Origin: Cladorhizidae sp. MBARI D1340-BT2
Taxonomy: Eukaryota; Porifera; Demospongiae; Poecilosclerida; Cladorhizidae
Length of the DNA stretch: 64,000 bases
NCBI GenBank assembly: GCA_028752905.1
Contig: JAQNBH010000003.1
Location: forward strand, 29,204,502-29,268,501
Reading direction: 5' to 3'
Part shown: positions 1-9,995 of the stretch, piece after piece
How the letters are laid out: every line of letters begins with the position of its first letter
Position numbering within the stretch: position 1 is the first letter of the stretch
The notes under the pieces: model-generated
Seen by the model: the letters and a program-made list of their open reading frames with translations, nothing else
The model's database searches: none
Told to the model about the DNA's origin: nothing
Translations under genes and position numbers: made by a program

Positions 1-5
1 TTATC

Positions 6-93
6 CACACTTCACTGAATAGACTTGATGTATAGCTATTAAGATAGGACTCTCTAAGTGCTCTCTCTTGATACCAAACATCCATATATTCTG
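6..93 (+). repeat. Sub-repeat S1 (type A, 88 bp)
   Basis: S1 begins with cacacttcactg and ends with atattctg. It shares with S3 and S5 the A-type body: cttgat, (g/a)tatagct, a GATAGG/GGTAGG block, a CT-rich stretch and a ccaaacatcc/tcaaacatcc end. It is the left partner of the deletion seen in unit 36. A T-to-A change at unit position 11 (cacacatcac) marks units 44, 48, 53, 56 and 61. Confidence 0.9.
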
Positions 94-178
94 CACACTT
101 CACTGTAGTGGACTTGCAAGATAGGTATCTCTCAGTGTTCTCTATCTTGAGCTAAACATGTTAGCTTCATAGATTCTC
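94..178 (+). repeat. Sub-repeat S2 (type B, 85 bp)
   Basis: S2 starts with the same cacacttcactg head as S1 but has the B-type body: gacttgcaagatagg, gtgttctctatcttga, gctaaaca and a ttagcttcatagattctc end. The B-type end recurs in S4 and, after the split, at the end of the unit. Units 19, 20, 23 and 32 carry cttccctg instead of cttcactg here. Confidence 0.9.
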
Positions 179-266
179 CACACTTCACTGAATAGACTTG
201 ATATATAGCTCTAAAGGTAGGCCTCTCTCTGTTCTCTCTCTTGATACCAAACATCCGTATATTCTG
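179..266 (+). repeat. Sub-repeat S3 (type A, 88 bp)
   Basis: S3 has the A-type head and body with ggtaggcc in place of gataggac. It contains a two-state site near 227-231, ctctctctg versus ctctctgtg, that sorts many units. A CT insertion in the adjoining CT run lengthens units 43, 47, 50, 52 and 55 by 2 bp. Confidence 0.9.
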
Positions 267-343
267 CATACATAGAATCACAAGATAGGTTTCTCTATGT
301 GTTCTCTATCTTGATGCTAAACAGGTTAGCTTCATAGATTCTC
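267..343 (+). repeat. Sub-repeat S4 (type B, 77 bp)
   Basis: S4 is a shortened B-type copy. Its head is reduced to catacatagaatc, so it lacks most of the cacacttcactg block, but the body (caagataggt, gtgttctctatcttgat, gctaaacagg, ttagcttcatagattctc) is clearly B-type. Unit 55 loses 14 bp across the S3/S4 junction. Confidence 0.88.
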
Positions 344-432
344 CACACTTCACTGTATAAACTTGATATATAGCTATTAAGATAGGTCTCTCCCTGTACT
401 CTCTGTTGATATCAAACATCCATAATATTCTG
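344..432 (+). repeat. Sub-repeat S5 (type A, 89 bp)
   Basis: S5 is A-type, with the head variant cacacttcactgtataaac. Its start lies 338 bp after the start of S1, exactly the size of the deletion in unit 36. Its end carries the taata/taataata length variant: a 3-bp insertion defines the 912-bp units and is also present in the 901-bp units. Confidence 0.9.
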
Positions 433-500
433 CACACTTCACTGTAATGGACTTGATATGATTCGAATGATAGGTTTCATTATGTGTTCTCTATCTTGAT
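433..500 (+). repeat. Sub-repeat S6, truncated (type B, left part)
   Basis: S6 begins as a B-type copy (cacacttcactgtaatgg, then gatagg and TGTTCTCTATCTTGAT) and stops at 500, where B-type copies would continue with gctaaaca. It contains the 8-bp palindrome attcgaat at 461-468. The 901-bp units lack 10 bp here (about 476-485). Confidence 0.85.
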
Positions 501-503
501 ATT

Positions 504-513
504 TGCCCTAATT
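504..513 (+). repeat. Left arm of terminal inverted repeat
   Basis: TGCCCTAATT, the exact reverse complement of 851-860. It appears unchanged in the units I read. Confidence 0.6.
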
Positions 514-534
514 TGGTCTATATGTTTCTCATTT

Positions 535-546
535 CCCCCCCAAAAA
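535..546 (+). repeat. C7A5 homopolymer junction, variable
   Basis: Seven C followed by five A, preceded by TTT. Across units the T/C boundary moves (TTT+C7, TTTT+C6, TTTTT+C5) with total length unchanged; unit 50 also moves the C/A boundary (C5A6). Confidence 0.85.
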
Positions 547-592
547 TCTTGCTTTTTTGCCGTAAAGCTCATAACTTTTCTACACTTTACCC

Positions 593-608
593 AAAAAAGA
601 AATTTTTT
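593..608 (+). repeat. A/T-run length and base hotspot
   Basis: The A6-G-A3-T6 run is the most variable spot of the unit. I see gaaatttttt, gaaattattt, gaaaattttt, gaattttttt, gaaattttta (one T shorter) and gaaatatttt. The T-deletion form accounts for the missing base in the 908-bp units 53, 56, 59, 61 and 62 and in the 901-bp units. Confidence 0.85.
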
Positions 609-652
609 ATATCACCGGATAGCCCTTCTAATTATCTGTCTTTTGTACGTGC

Positions 653-662
653 CAAAATTTTG
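653..662. repeat. 10-bp palindrome CAAAATTTTG
   Basis: A perfect self-complementary 10-mer inside the 361-bp segment, present in nearly every unit; unit 48 breaks it (aaaattatga). No function can be assigned. Confidence 0.6.
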
Positions 663-697
663 ATTACTCTAAGTATTAGCAAGTTATGGTGATTTGA

Positions 698-769
698 AGT
701 GGTAAGGTTTGCGCTCTTTCCTGGCGTTTTCCAGTTGCCAAAGCGGTGGCCTGCCAGTGAAAAACCACT
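698..769. repeat. Nested inverted repeat (three-level potential hairpin)
   Basis: Three pairs of complementary arms lie inside one another: AGTGGT 698-703 with ACCACT 764-769, CTGGC 721-725 with GCCAG 753-757, and GCCA 737-740 with TGGC 747-750. This is the most G+C-rich part of the unit and one of the least variable. Unit 12 breaks the outer arm (AATGGT). Arms are short and spaced, so folding is a possibility rather than a demonstrated structure. Confidence 0.4.
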
Positions 770-850
770 ACATTTATTGATAATCTGTTGACATGTTGCA
801 GATAAGGGCCTTCTCTATCAGTTGACAAAATCTGGGACTTTGGTCTTGTT

Positions 851-860
851 AATTAGGGCA
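851..860 (-). repeat. Right arm of terminal inverted repeat
   Basis: AATTAGGGCA, the exact reverse complement of 504-513. A TA lies two bases further out at 863-864, mirroring TA at 500-501 on the left. Confidence 0.6.
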
Positions 861-861
861 G

Positions 862-914
862 TTATGAATTGTACTCTTACTTGATGCTAAACATGTTTAG
901 CTTCGTAGATTATC
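862..914 (+). repeat. Resumed B-type sub-repeat (unit tail into next unit)
   Basis: After the 361-bp segment the sequence returns to B-type satellite: gatgctaaacatg, then tttagcttcgtagattatc, matching the ends of S2 and S4 with a few changes, followed by CACAC of the next unit at 915. Its first part (TTATG at 862-866, TGTACTCTTACTTGAT at 870-885) is a diverged copy of 480-500 left of the segment, so the segment is flanked by an imperfect direct repeat. Confidence 0.8.
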
Positions 915-2725
915 CACACTTCACTGAATAGACTTGATGTATAGCTATTAAGATAGGACTCTCTAAGTGCTCTCTCTTGATACCAAACATCCATATATTC
1001 TGCACACTTCACTGTAGTGGACTTGCAAGATAGGTATCTCTCAGTGTTCTCTATCTTGAGCTAAACATGTTAGCTTCATAGATTCTCCACACTTCACTGA
1101 ATAGACTTGATATATAGCTCTAAAGGTAGGCCTCTCTCTGTTCTCTCTCTTGATACCAAACATCCGTATATTCTGCATACATAGAATCACAAGATAGGTT
1201 TCTCTATGTGTTCTCTATCTTGATGCTAAACAGGTTAGCTTCATAGATTCTCCACACTTCACTGTATAAACTTGATATATAGCTATTAAGATAGGTCTCT
1301 CCCTGTGCTCTCTGTTGATATCAAACATCCATAATATTCTGCACATTCACTGTAATGGACTTGATATGATTCGAATGATAGGTTTCATTATGTGTTCTCT
1401 ATCTTGATATTTGCCCTAATTTGGTCTATATGTTTCTCATTTCCCCCCCAAAAATCTTGCTTTTTTGCCGTAAAGCTCATAACTTTCTACACTTTACCCA
1501 AAAAAGAAATTTTTTATATCACCGGATAGCCCTTCTAATTATCTGTCTTTTGTACGTGCCAAAATTTTGATTACTCTAAGTATTAGCAAGTTATGGTGAT
1601 TTGAAGTGGTAAGGTTTGCGCTCTTTCCTGGCGTTTTCCAGTTGCCAAAGCGGTGGCCTGCCAGTGAAAAACCACTACATTTATTGATAATCTGTTGACA
1701 TGTTGCAGATAAGGGCCTTCTCTATCAGTTGACAAAATCTGGGACTTTGGTCTTGTTAATTAGGGCAGTTATGAATTGTACTCTTACTTGATGCTAAACA
1801 TGTTTAGCTTCGTAGATTATCCACACTTCACTGAATAGACTTGATGTATAGCTATTAAGATAGGACTCTCTAAGTGCTCTCTCTTGATACCAAACATCCA
1901 TATATTCTGCACACTTCACTGTAGTGGACTTGCAAGATAGGTATCTCTCAGTGTTCTCTATCTTGAGCTAAACATGTTAGCTTCATAGATTCTCCACACT
2001 TCACTGAATAGACTTGATATATAGCTCTAAAGGTAGGCCTCTCTCTGTTCTCTCTCTTGATACCAAACATCCGTATATTCTGCATACATAGAATCACAAG
2101 ATAGGTTTCTCTATGTGTTCTCTATCTTGATGCTAAACAGGTTAGCTTCATAGATTCTCCACACTTCACTGTATAAACTTGATATATAGCTATTAAGATA
2201 GGTCTCTCCCTGTGCTCTCTGTTGATATCAAACATCCATAATATTCTGCACACTTCACTGTAATGGACTTGATATGATTCGAATGATAGGTTTCATTATG
2301 TGTTCTCTATCTTGATATTTGCCCTAATTTGGTCTATATGTTTCTCATTTCCCCCCCAAAAATCTTGCTTTTTTGCCGTAAAGCTCATAACTTTTCTACA
2401 CTTTACCCAAAAAAGAAATTTTTTATATCACCGGATAGCCCTTCTAATTATCTGTCTTTTGTACGTGCCAAAATTTTGATTACTCTAAGTATTAGCAAGT
2501 TATGGTGATTTGAAGTGGTAAGGTTTGCGCTCTTTCCTGGCGTTTTCCAGTTGCCAAAGCGGTGGCCTGCCAGTGAAAAACCACTACATTTATTGATAAT
2601 CTGTTGACATGTTGCAGATAAGGGCCTTCTCTATCAGTTGACAAAATCTGGGACTTTGGTCTTGTTAATTAGGGCAGTTATGAATTGTACTCTTACTTGA
2701 TGCTAAACATGTTTAGCTTCGTAGA

Positions 2726-5700
2726 TTATCCACACTTCACTGAATAGACTTGATGTATAGCTATTAAGATAGGACTCTCTAAGTGCTCTCTCTTGATACC
2801 AAACATCCATATATTCTGCACACTTCACTGTAGTGGACTTGCAAGATAGGTATCTCTCAGTGTTCTCTATCTTGAGCTAAACATGTTAGCTTCATAGATT
2901 CTCCACACTTCACTGAATAGACTTGATATATAGCTCTAAAGGTAGGCCTCTCTCTGTTCTCTCTCTTGATACCAAACATCCGTATATTCTGCATACATAG
3001 AATCACAAGATAGGTTTCTCTATGTGTTCTCTATCTTGATGCTAAACAGGTTAGCTTCATAGATTCTCCACACTTCACTGTATAAACTTGATATATAGCT
3101 ATTAAGATAGGTCTCTCCCTGTGCTCTCTGTTGATATCAAACATCCATAATATTCTGCACATTCACTGTAATGGACTTGATATGATTCGAATGATAGGTT
3201 TCATTATGTGTTCTCTATCTTGATATTTGCCCTAATTTGGTCTATATGTTTCTCATTTCCCCCCCAAAAATCTTGCTTTTTTGCCGTAAAGCTCATAACT
3301 TTTCTACACTTTACCCAAAAAAGAAATTTTTTATATCACCGGATAGCCCTTCTAATTATCTGTCTTTTGTACGTGCCAAAATTTTGATTACTCTAAGTAT
3401 TAGCAAGTTATGGTGATTTGAAGTGGTAAGGTTTGCGCTCTTTCCTGGCGTTTTCCAGTTGCCAAAGCGGTGGCCTGCCAGTGAAAAACCACTACATTTA
3501 TTGATAATCTGTTGACATGTTGCAGATAAGGGCCTTCTCTATCAGTTGACAAAATCTGGGACTTTGGTCTTGTTAATTAGGGCAGTTATGAATTGTACTC
3601 TTACTTGATGCTAAACATGTTTAGCTTCGTAGATTATCCACACTTCACTGAATAGACTTGATGTATAGCTATTAAGATAGGACTCTCTAAGTGCTCTCTC
3701 TTGATACCAAACATCCATATATTCTGCACACTTCACTGTAGTGGACTTGCAAGATAGGTATCTCTCAGTGTTCTCTATCTTGAGCTAAACATGTTAGCTT
3801 CATAGATTCTCCACACTTCACTGAATAGACTTGATATATAGCTCTAAAGGTAGGCCTCTCTCTGTTCTCTCTCTTGATACCAAACATCCGTATATTCTGC
3901 ATACATAGAATCACAAGATAGGTTTCTCTATGTGTTCTCTATCTTGATGCTAAACAGGTTAGCTTCATAGATTCTCCACACTTCACTGTATAAACTTGAT
4001 ATATAGCTATTAAGATAGGTCTCTCCCTGTGCTCTCTGTTGATATCAAACATCCATAATATTCTGCACACTTCACTGTAATGGACTTGATATGATTCGAA
4101 TGATAGGTTTCATTATGTGTTCTCTATCTTGATATTTGCCCTAATTTGGTCTATATGTTTCTCATTTTCCCCCCAAAAATCTTGCTTTTTTGCCGTAAAG
4201 CTCATAACTTTTCTACACTTTACCCAAAAAAGAAATTTTTTATATCACCGGATAGCCCTTCTAATTATCTGTCTTTTGTACGTACCAAAATTTTGAGTAC
4301 TCTAAGTATTAGCAAGTTATGATGATTTGAAGTGGTAAGGTTTGCGATCTTTCCTGGCGTTTTCCAGTTGCCAAAGCGGTGGCCTGCCAGTGAAAAACCA
4401 CTACATTTATTGATAATCTGTTGACATGTTGCAGATAAGGGCCTTCTCTATCAGTTGACAAAATCTGGGACTTTGGTCTTGTTAATTAGGGCAGTTATGA
4501 ATTGTACTCTTACTTGATGCTAAACATGTTTAGCTTCGTAGATTATCCACACTTCACTGAATAGACTTGATGTATAGCTATTAAGATAGGACTCTCTAAG
4601 TGCTCTCTCTTGATACCAAACATCCATATATTCTGCACACTTCACTGTAGTGGACTTGCAAGATAGGTATCTCTCAGTGTTCTCTATCTTGAGCTAAACA
4701 TGTTAGCTTCATAGATTCTCCACACTTCACTGAATAGACTTGATATATAGCTCTAAAGGTAGGCCTCTCTCTGTTCTCTCTCTTGATACCAAACATCCGT
4801 ATATTCTGCATACATAGAATCACAAGATAGGTTTCTCTATGTGTTCTCTATCTTGATGCTAAACAGGTTAGCTTCATAGATTCTCCACACTTCACTGTAT
4901 AAACTTGATATATAGCTATTAAGATAGGTCTCTCCCTGTGCTCTCTGTTGATATCAAACATCCATAATATTCTGCACACTTCACTGTAATGGACTTGATA
5001 TGATTCGAATGATAGGTTTCATTATGTGTTCTCTATCTTGATATTTGCCCTAATTTGGTCTATATGTTTCTCATTTTTCCCCCAAAAATCTTGCTTTTTT
5101 GCCGTAAAGCTCATAACTTTTCTACACTTTACCCAAAAAAGAAATTTTTTATATCACCGGATAGCCCTTCTAATTATCTGTCTTTTGTACGTGCCAAAAT
5201 TTTGATTACTCTAAGTATTAGCAAGTTATGGTGATTTGAAGTGGTAAGGTTTGCGCTCTTTCCTGGCGTTTTCCAGTTGCCAAAGCGGTGGCCTGCCAGT
5301 GAAAAACCACTACATTTATTGATAATCTGTTGACATGTTGCAGATAAGGGCCTTCTCTATCAGTTGACAAAATCTGGGACTTTGGTCTTGTTAATTAGGG
5401 CAGTTATGAATTGTACTCTTACTTGATGCTAAACATGTTTAGCTTCGTAGATTATCCACACTTCACTGAATAGACTTGATGTATAGCTATTAAGATAGGA
5501 CTCTCTAAGTGCTCTCTCTTGATACCAAACATCCATATATTCTGCACACTTCACTGTAGTGGACTTGCAAGATAGGTATCTCTCAGTGTTCTCTATCTTG
5601 AGCTAAACATGTTAGCTTCATAGATTCTCCACACTTCACTGAATAGACTTGATATATAGCTCTAAAGGTAGGCCTCTCTCTGTTCTCTCTCTTGATACCA

Positions 5701-6360
5701 AACATCCGTATATTCTGCATACATAGAATCACAAGATAGGTTTCTCTATGTGTTCTCTATCTTGATGCTAAACAGGTTAGCTTCATAGATTCTCCACACT
5801 TCACTGTATAAACTTGATATATAGCTATTAAGATAGGTCTCTCCCTGTGCTCTCTGTTGATATCAAACATCCATAATATTCTGCACACTTCACTGTAATG
5901 GACTTGATATGATTCGAATGATAGGTTTCATTATGTGTTCTCTATCTTGATATTTGCCCTAATTTGGTCTATATGTTTCTCATTTCCCCCCCAAAAATCT
6001 TGCTTTTTTGCCGTAAAGCTCATAACTTTTCTACACTTTACCCAAAAAAGAAATTATTTATATCACCGGAGAGCCCTTCTAATTATCTGTCTTTTGTACG
6101 TGTCAAAATTTTGATTACTCTAAGTATTAGCAAGTTATGGTGATTTGAAGTGGTAAGGTTTGCGATCTTTCCTGGCGTTTTCCAGTTGCCAAAGCGGTGG
6201 CCTGCCAGTGAAAAACCACTACATTTATTGATAATCTGTTGACATGTTGCAGATAAGGGCCTTCTCTATCAGTTGACAAAATCTGGGACTTTGGTCTTGT
6301 TAATTAGGGCAGTTATGAATTGTACTCTTACTTGATGCTAAACATGTTTAGCTTCGTAGA
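2726..6360 (+). repeat. Four-unit higher-order repeat, copy 1 (units 4-7)
   Basis: Starts 2726, 3634, 4543, 5452; total 3635 bp. Unit 4 (908 bp): gcacattcactg, gcgctc. Unit 5: cgtaccaaaattttgagtac, gttatgatg, gcgatc. Unit 6: TTTTT+C5, gcgctc. Unit 7: gaaattattt, ggagagcc, cgtgtcaaaa, gcgatc. The same four signatures follow in the same order in units 8-11. Confidence 0.9.
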
Positions 6361-9300
6361 TTATCCACACTTCACTGAATAGACTTGATGTATAGCTATT
6401 AAGATAGGACTCTCTAAGTGCTCTCTCTTGATACCAAACATCCATATATTCTGCACACTTCACTGTAGTGGACTTGCAAGATAGGTATCTCTCAGTGTTC
6501 TCTATCTTGAGCTAAACATGTTAGCTTCATAGATTCTCCACACTTCACTGAATAGACTTGATATATAGCTCTAAAGGTAGGCCTCTCTCTGTTCTCTCTC
6601 TTGATACCAAACATCCGTATATTCTGCATACATAGAATCACAAGATAGGTTTCTCTATGTGTTCTCTATCTTGATGCTAAACAGGTTAGCTTCATAGATT
6701 CTCCACACTTCACTGTATAAACTTGATATATAGCTATTAAGATAGGTCTCTCCCTGTGCTCTCTGTTGATATCAAACATCCATAATATTCTGCACATTCA
6801 CTGTAATGGACTTGATATGATTCGAATGATAGGTTTCATTATGTGTTCTCTATCTTGATATTTGCCCTAATTTGGTCTATATGTTTCTCATTTCCCCCCC
6901 AAAAATCTTGCTTTTTTGCCGTAAAGCTCATAACTTTTCTACACTTTACCCAAAAAAGAAATTTTTTATATCACCGGATAGCCCTTCTAATTATCTGTCT
7001 TTTGTACGTGCCAAAATTTTGATTACTCTAAGTATTAGCAAGTTATGGTGATTTGAAGTGGTAAGGTTTGCGCTCTTTCCTGGCGTTTTCCAGTTGCCAA
7101 AGCGGTGGCCTGCCAGTGAAAAACCACTACATTTATTGATAATCTGTTGACATGTTGCAGATAAGGGCCTTCTCTATCAGTTGACAAAATCTGGGACTTT
7201 GGTCTTGTTAATTAGGGCAGTTATGAATTGTACTCTTACTTGATGCTAAACATGTTTAGCTTCGTAGATTATCCACACTTCACTGAATAGACTTGATGTA
7301 TAGCTATTAAGATAGGACTCTCTAAGTGCTCTCTCTTGATACCAAACATCCATATATTCTGCACACTTCACTGTAGTGGACTTGCAAGATAGGTATCTCT
7401 CAGTGTTCTCTATCTTGAGCTAAACATGTTAGCTTCATAGATTCTCCACACTTCACTGAATAGACTTGATATATAGCTCTAAAGGTAGGCCTCTCTCTGT
7501 TCTCTCTCTTGATACCAAACATCCGTATATTCTGCATACATAGAATCACAAGATAGGTTTCTCTATGTGTTCTCTATCTTGATGCTAAACAGGTTAGCTT
7601 CATAGATTCTCCACACTTCACTGTATAAACTTGATATATAGCTATTAAGATAGGTCTCTCCCTGTGCTCTCTGTTGATATCAAACATCCATAATATTCTG
7701 CACACTTCACTGTAATGGACTTGATATGATTCGAATGATAGGTTTCATTATGTGTTCTCTATCTTGATATTTGCCCTAATTTGGTCTATATGTTTCTCAT
7801 TTTCCCCCCAAAAATCTTGCTTTTTTGCCGTAAAGCTCATAACTTTTCTACACTTTACCCAAAAAAGAAAATTTTTATATCACCGGATAGCCCTTCTAAT
7901 TATCTGTCTTTTGTACGTACCAAAATTTTGAGTACTCTAAGTATTAGCAAGTTATGATGATTTGAAGTGGTAAGGTTTGCGATCTTTCCTGGCGTTTTCC
8001 AGTTGCCAAAGCGGTGGCCTGCCAGTGAAAAACCACTACATTTATTGATAATCTGTTGACATGTTGCAGATAAGGGCCTTCTCTATCAGTTGACAAAATC
8101 TGGGACTTTGGTCTTGTTAATTAGGGCAGTTATGAATTGTACTCTTACTTGATGCTAAACATGTTTAGCTTCGTAGATTATCCACACTTCACTGAATAGA
8201 CTTGATGTATAGCTATTAAGATAGGACTCTCTAAGTGCTCTCTCTTGATACCAAACATCCATATATTCTGCACACTTCACTGTAGTGGACTTGCAAGATA
8301 GGTATCTCTCAGTGTTCTCTATCTTGAGCTAAACATGTTAGCTTCATAGATTCTCCACACTTCACTGAATAGACTTGATATATAGCTCTAAAGGTAGGCC
8401 TCTCTCTGTTCTCTCTCTTGATACCAAACATCCGTATATTCTGCATACATAGAATCACAAGATAGGTTTCTCTATGTGTTCTCTATCTTGATGCTAAACA
8501 GGTTAGCTTCATAGATTCTCCACACTTCACTGTATAAACTTGATATATAGCTATTAAGATAGGTCTCTCCCTGTGCTCTCTGTTGATATCAAACATCCAT
8601 AATATTCTGCACACTTCACTGTAATGGACTTGATATGATTCGAATGATAGGTTTCATTATGTGTTCTCTATCTTGATATTTGCCCTAATTTGGTCTATAT
8701 GTTTCTCATTTTTCCCCCAAAAATCTTGCTTTTTTGCCGTAAAGCTCATAACTTTTCTACACTTTACCCAAAAAAGAAATTTTTTATATCACCGGATAGC
8801 CCTTCTAATTATCTGTCTTTTGTACGTGCCAAAATTTTGATTACTCTAAGTATTAGCAAGTTATGGTGATTTGAAGTGGTAAGGTTTGCGCTCTTTCCTG
8901 GCGTTTTCCAGTTGCCAAAGCGGTGGCCTGCCAGTGAAAAACCACTACATTTATTGATAATCTGTTGACATGTTGCAGATAAGGGCCTTCTCTATCAGTT
9001 GACAAAATCTGGGACTTTGGTCTTGTTAATTAGGGCAGTTATGAATTGTACTCTTACTTGATGCTAAACATGTTTAGCTTCGTAGATTATCCACACTTCA
9101 CTGAATAGACTTGATGTATAGCTATTAAGATAGGACTCTCTAAGTGCTCTCTCTTGATACCAAACATCCATATATTCTGCACACTTCACTGTAGTGGACT
9201 TGCAAGATAGGTATCTCTCAGTGTTCTCTATCTTGAGCTAAACATGTTAGCTTCATAGATTCTCCACACTTCACTGAATAGACTTGATATATAGCTCTAA

Positions 9301-9995
9301 AGGTAGGCCTCTCTCTGTTCTCTCTCTTGATACCAAACATCCGTATATTCTGCATACATAGAATCACAAGATAGGTTTCTCTATGTGTTCTCTATCTTGA
9401 TGCTAAACAGGTTAGCTTCATAGATTCTCCACACTTCACTGTATAAACTTGATATATAGCTATTAAGATAGGTCTCTCCCTGTGCTCTCTGTTGATATCA
9501 AACATCCATAATATTCTGCACACTTCACTGTAATGGACTTGATATGATTCGAATGATAGGTTTCATTATGTGTTCTCTATCTTGATATTTGCCCTAATTT
9601 GGTCTATATGTTTCTCATTTCCCCCCCAAAAATCTTGCTTTTTTGCCGTAAAGCTCATAACTTTTCTACACTTTACCCAAAAAAGAAATTATTTATATCA
9701 CCGGAGAGCCCTTCTAATTATCTGTCTTTTGTACGTGTCAAAATTTTGATTACTCTAAGTATTAGCAAGTTATGGTGATTTGAAGTGGTAAGGTTTGCGA
9801 TCTTTCCTGGCGTTTTCCAGTTGCCAAAGCGGTGGCCTGCCAGTGAAAAACCACTACATTTATTGATAATCTGTTGACATGTTGCAGATAAGGGCCTTCT
9901 CTATCAGTTGACAAAATCTGGGACTTTGGTCTTGTTAATTAGGGCAGTTATGAATTGTACTCTTACTTGATGCTAAACATGTTTAGCTTCGTAGA
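6361..9995 (+). repeat. Four-unit higher-order repeat, copy 2 (units 8-11)
   Basis: Starts 6361, 7269, 8178, 9087; total 3635 bp, the same as copy 1. The only difference I noticed is in unit 9, gaaaattttt where unit 5 has gaaatttttt. Such near-identity over four units indicates a recent tandem duplication. Confidence 0.9.

Larger units (their letters stand above)
501..861. mobile_element. 361-bp MITE-like segment splitting the sixth sub-repeat (putative)
   Basis: This segment has no visible similarity to sub-repeats S1-S6 and sits inside what would otherwise be a third B-type sub-repeat. TGCCCTAATT at 504-513 and AATTAGGGCA at 851-860 form a perfect 10-bp inverted repeat. A TA dinucleotide lies 2 bp outside each arm (500-501 and 863-864), so a 361-bp body 502-862 bounded by TA is one possible reading. 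It encodes nothing. MITEs of the Tc1/mariner group are short, non-coding, TIR-bearing and flanked by TA, so the form fits, but the arms are short and I recognise no family. Alternatively it is satellite-internal DNA with a chance inverted repeat. Every complete unit carries it. Confidence 0.45.
1..909 (+). repeat. Reference satellite unit (unit 1)
   Basis: This copy serves as the coordinate frame for all units. Order: sub-repeats S1 6-93, S2 94-178, S3 179-266, S4 267-343, S5 344-432 and truncated S6 433-500; an unrelated 361-bp segment 501-861; then a tail from 862 that continues the split sixth sub-repeat into the next unit (its CACAC start is at 915). It carries gcgctc at 711-716 and the plain gaaatttttt form at 599-608. 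A private base, ccctgtac instead of ccctgtgc near 393-400, was not seen in any other unit. The phase (base 1) is set by the window edge and is arbitrary. Confidence 0.95.
1..2725 (+). repeat. Units 1-3 (starts 1, 910, 1817)
   Basis: Three gcgctc-type units of 909, 907 and 909 bp. Unit 2 lacks one base in gcacattcactg and one in aactttctacac, which explains 907 bp. The same pair of deletions recurs only in unit 13, and units 1-3 resemble units 12-14 as a block 9995 bp downstream. Confidence 0.9.

Noticed and set aside
459..470. RNA polymerase III B box (TGATTCGAATGA resembles GGTTCGANNCC).
   Set aside because: The last two bases do not fit, and I found no A box at a proper distance on either strand, so a tRNA or SINE origin is not supported.
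537..545. Ciliate-type telomere motif CCCCAAAA.
   Set aside because: It occurs once per 909-bp unit, not in tandem, and is simply the border of a C run and an A run.
1..909. CENP-B box (TTCG....A..CGGG).
   Set aside because: The candidates cttcgtagatta (902-913) and attcgaatgat (461-471) lack the CGGG half and the spaced A.
1..909. Ribosomal DNA spacer or 5S/snRNA gene repeat.
   Set aside because: No part of the unit resembles 5S, 18S/28S or U-snRNA sequence that I can recognise, and nothing transcribed is apparent.
1..909. Promoter and terminator elements (AT-rich TATATAG stretches, T runs).
   Set aside because: These are part of the sub-repeats or of homopolymer runs, with no associated gene or consistent spacing of core elements.
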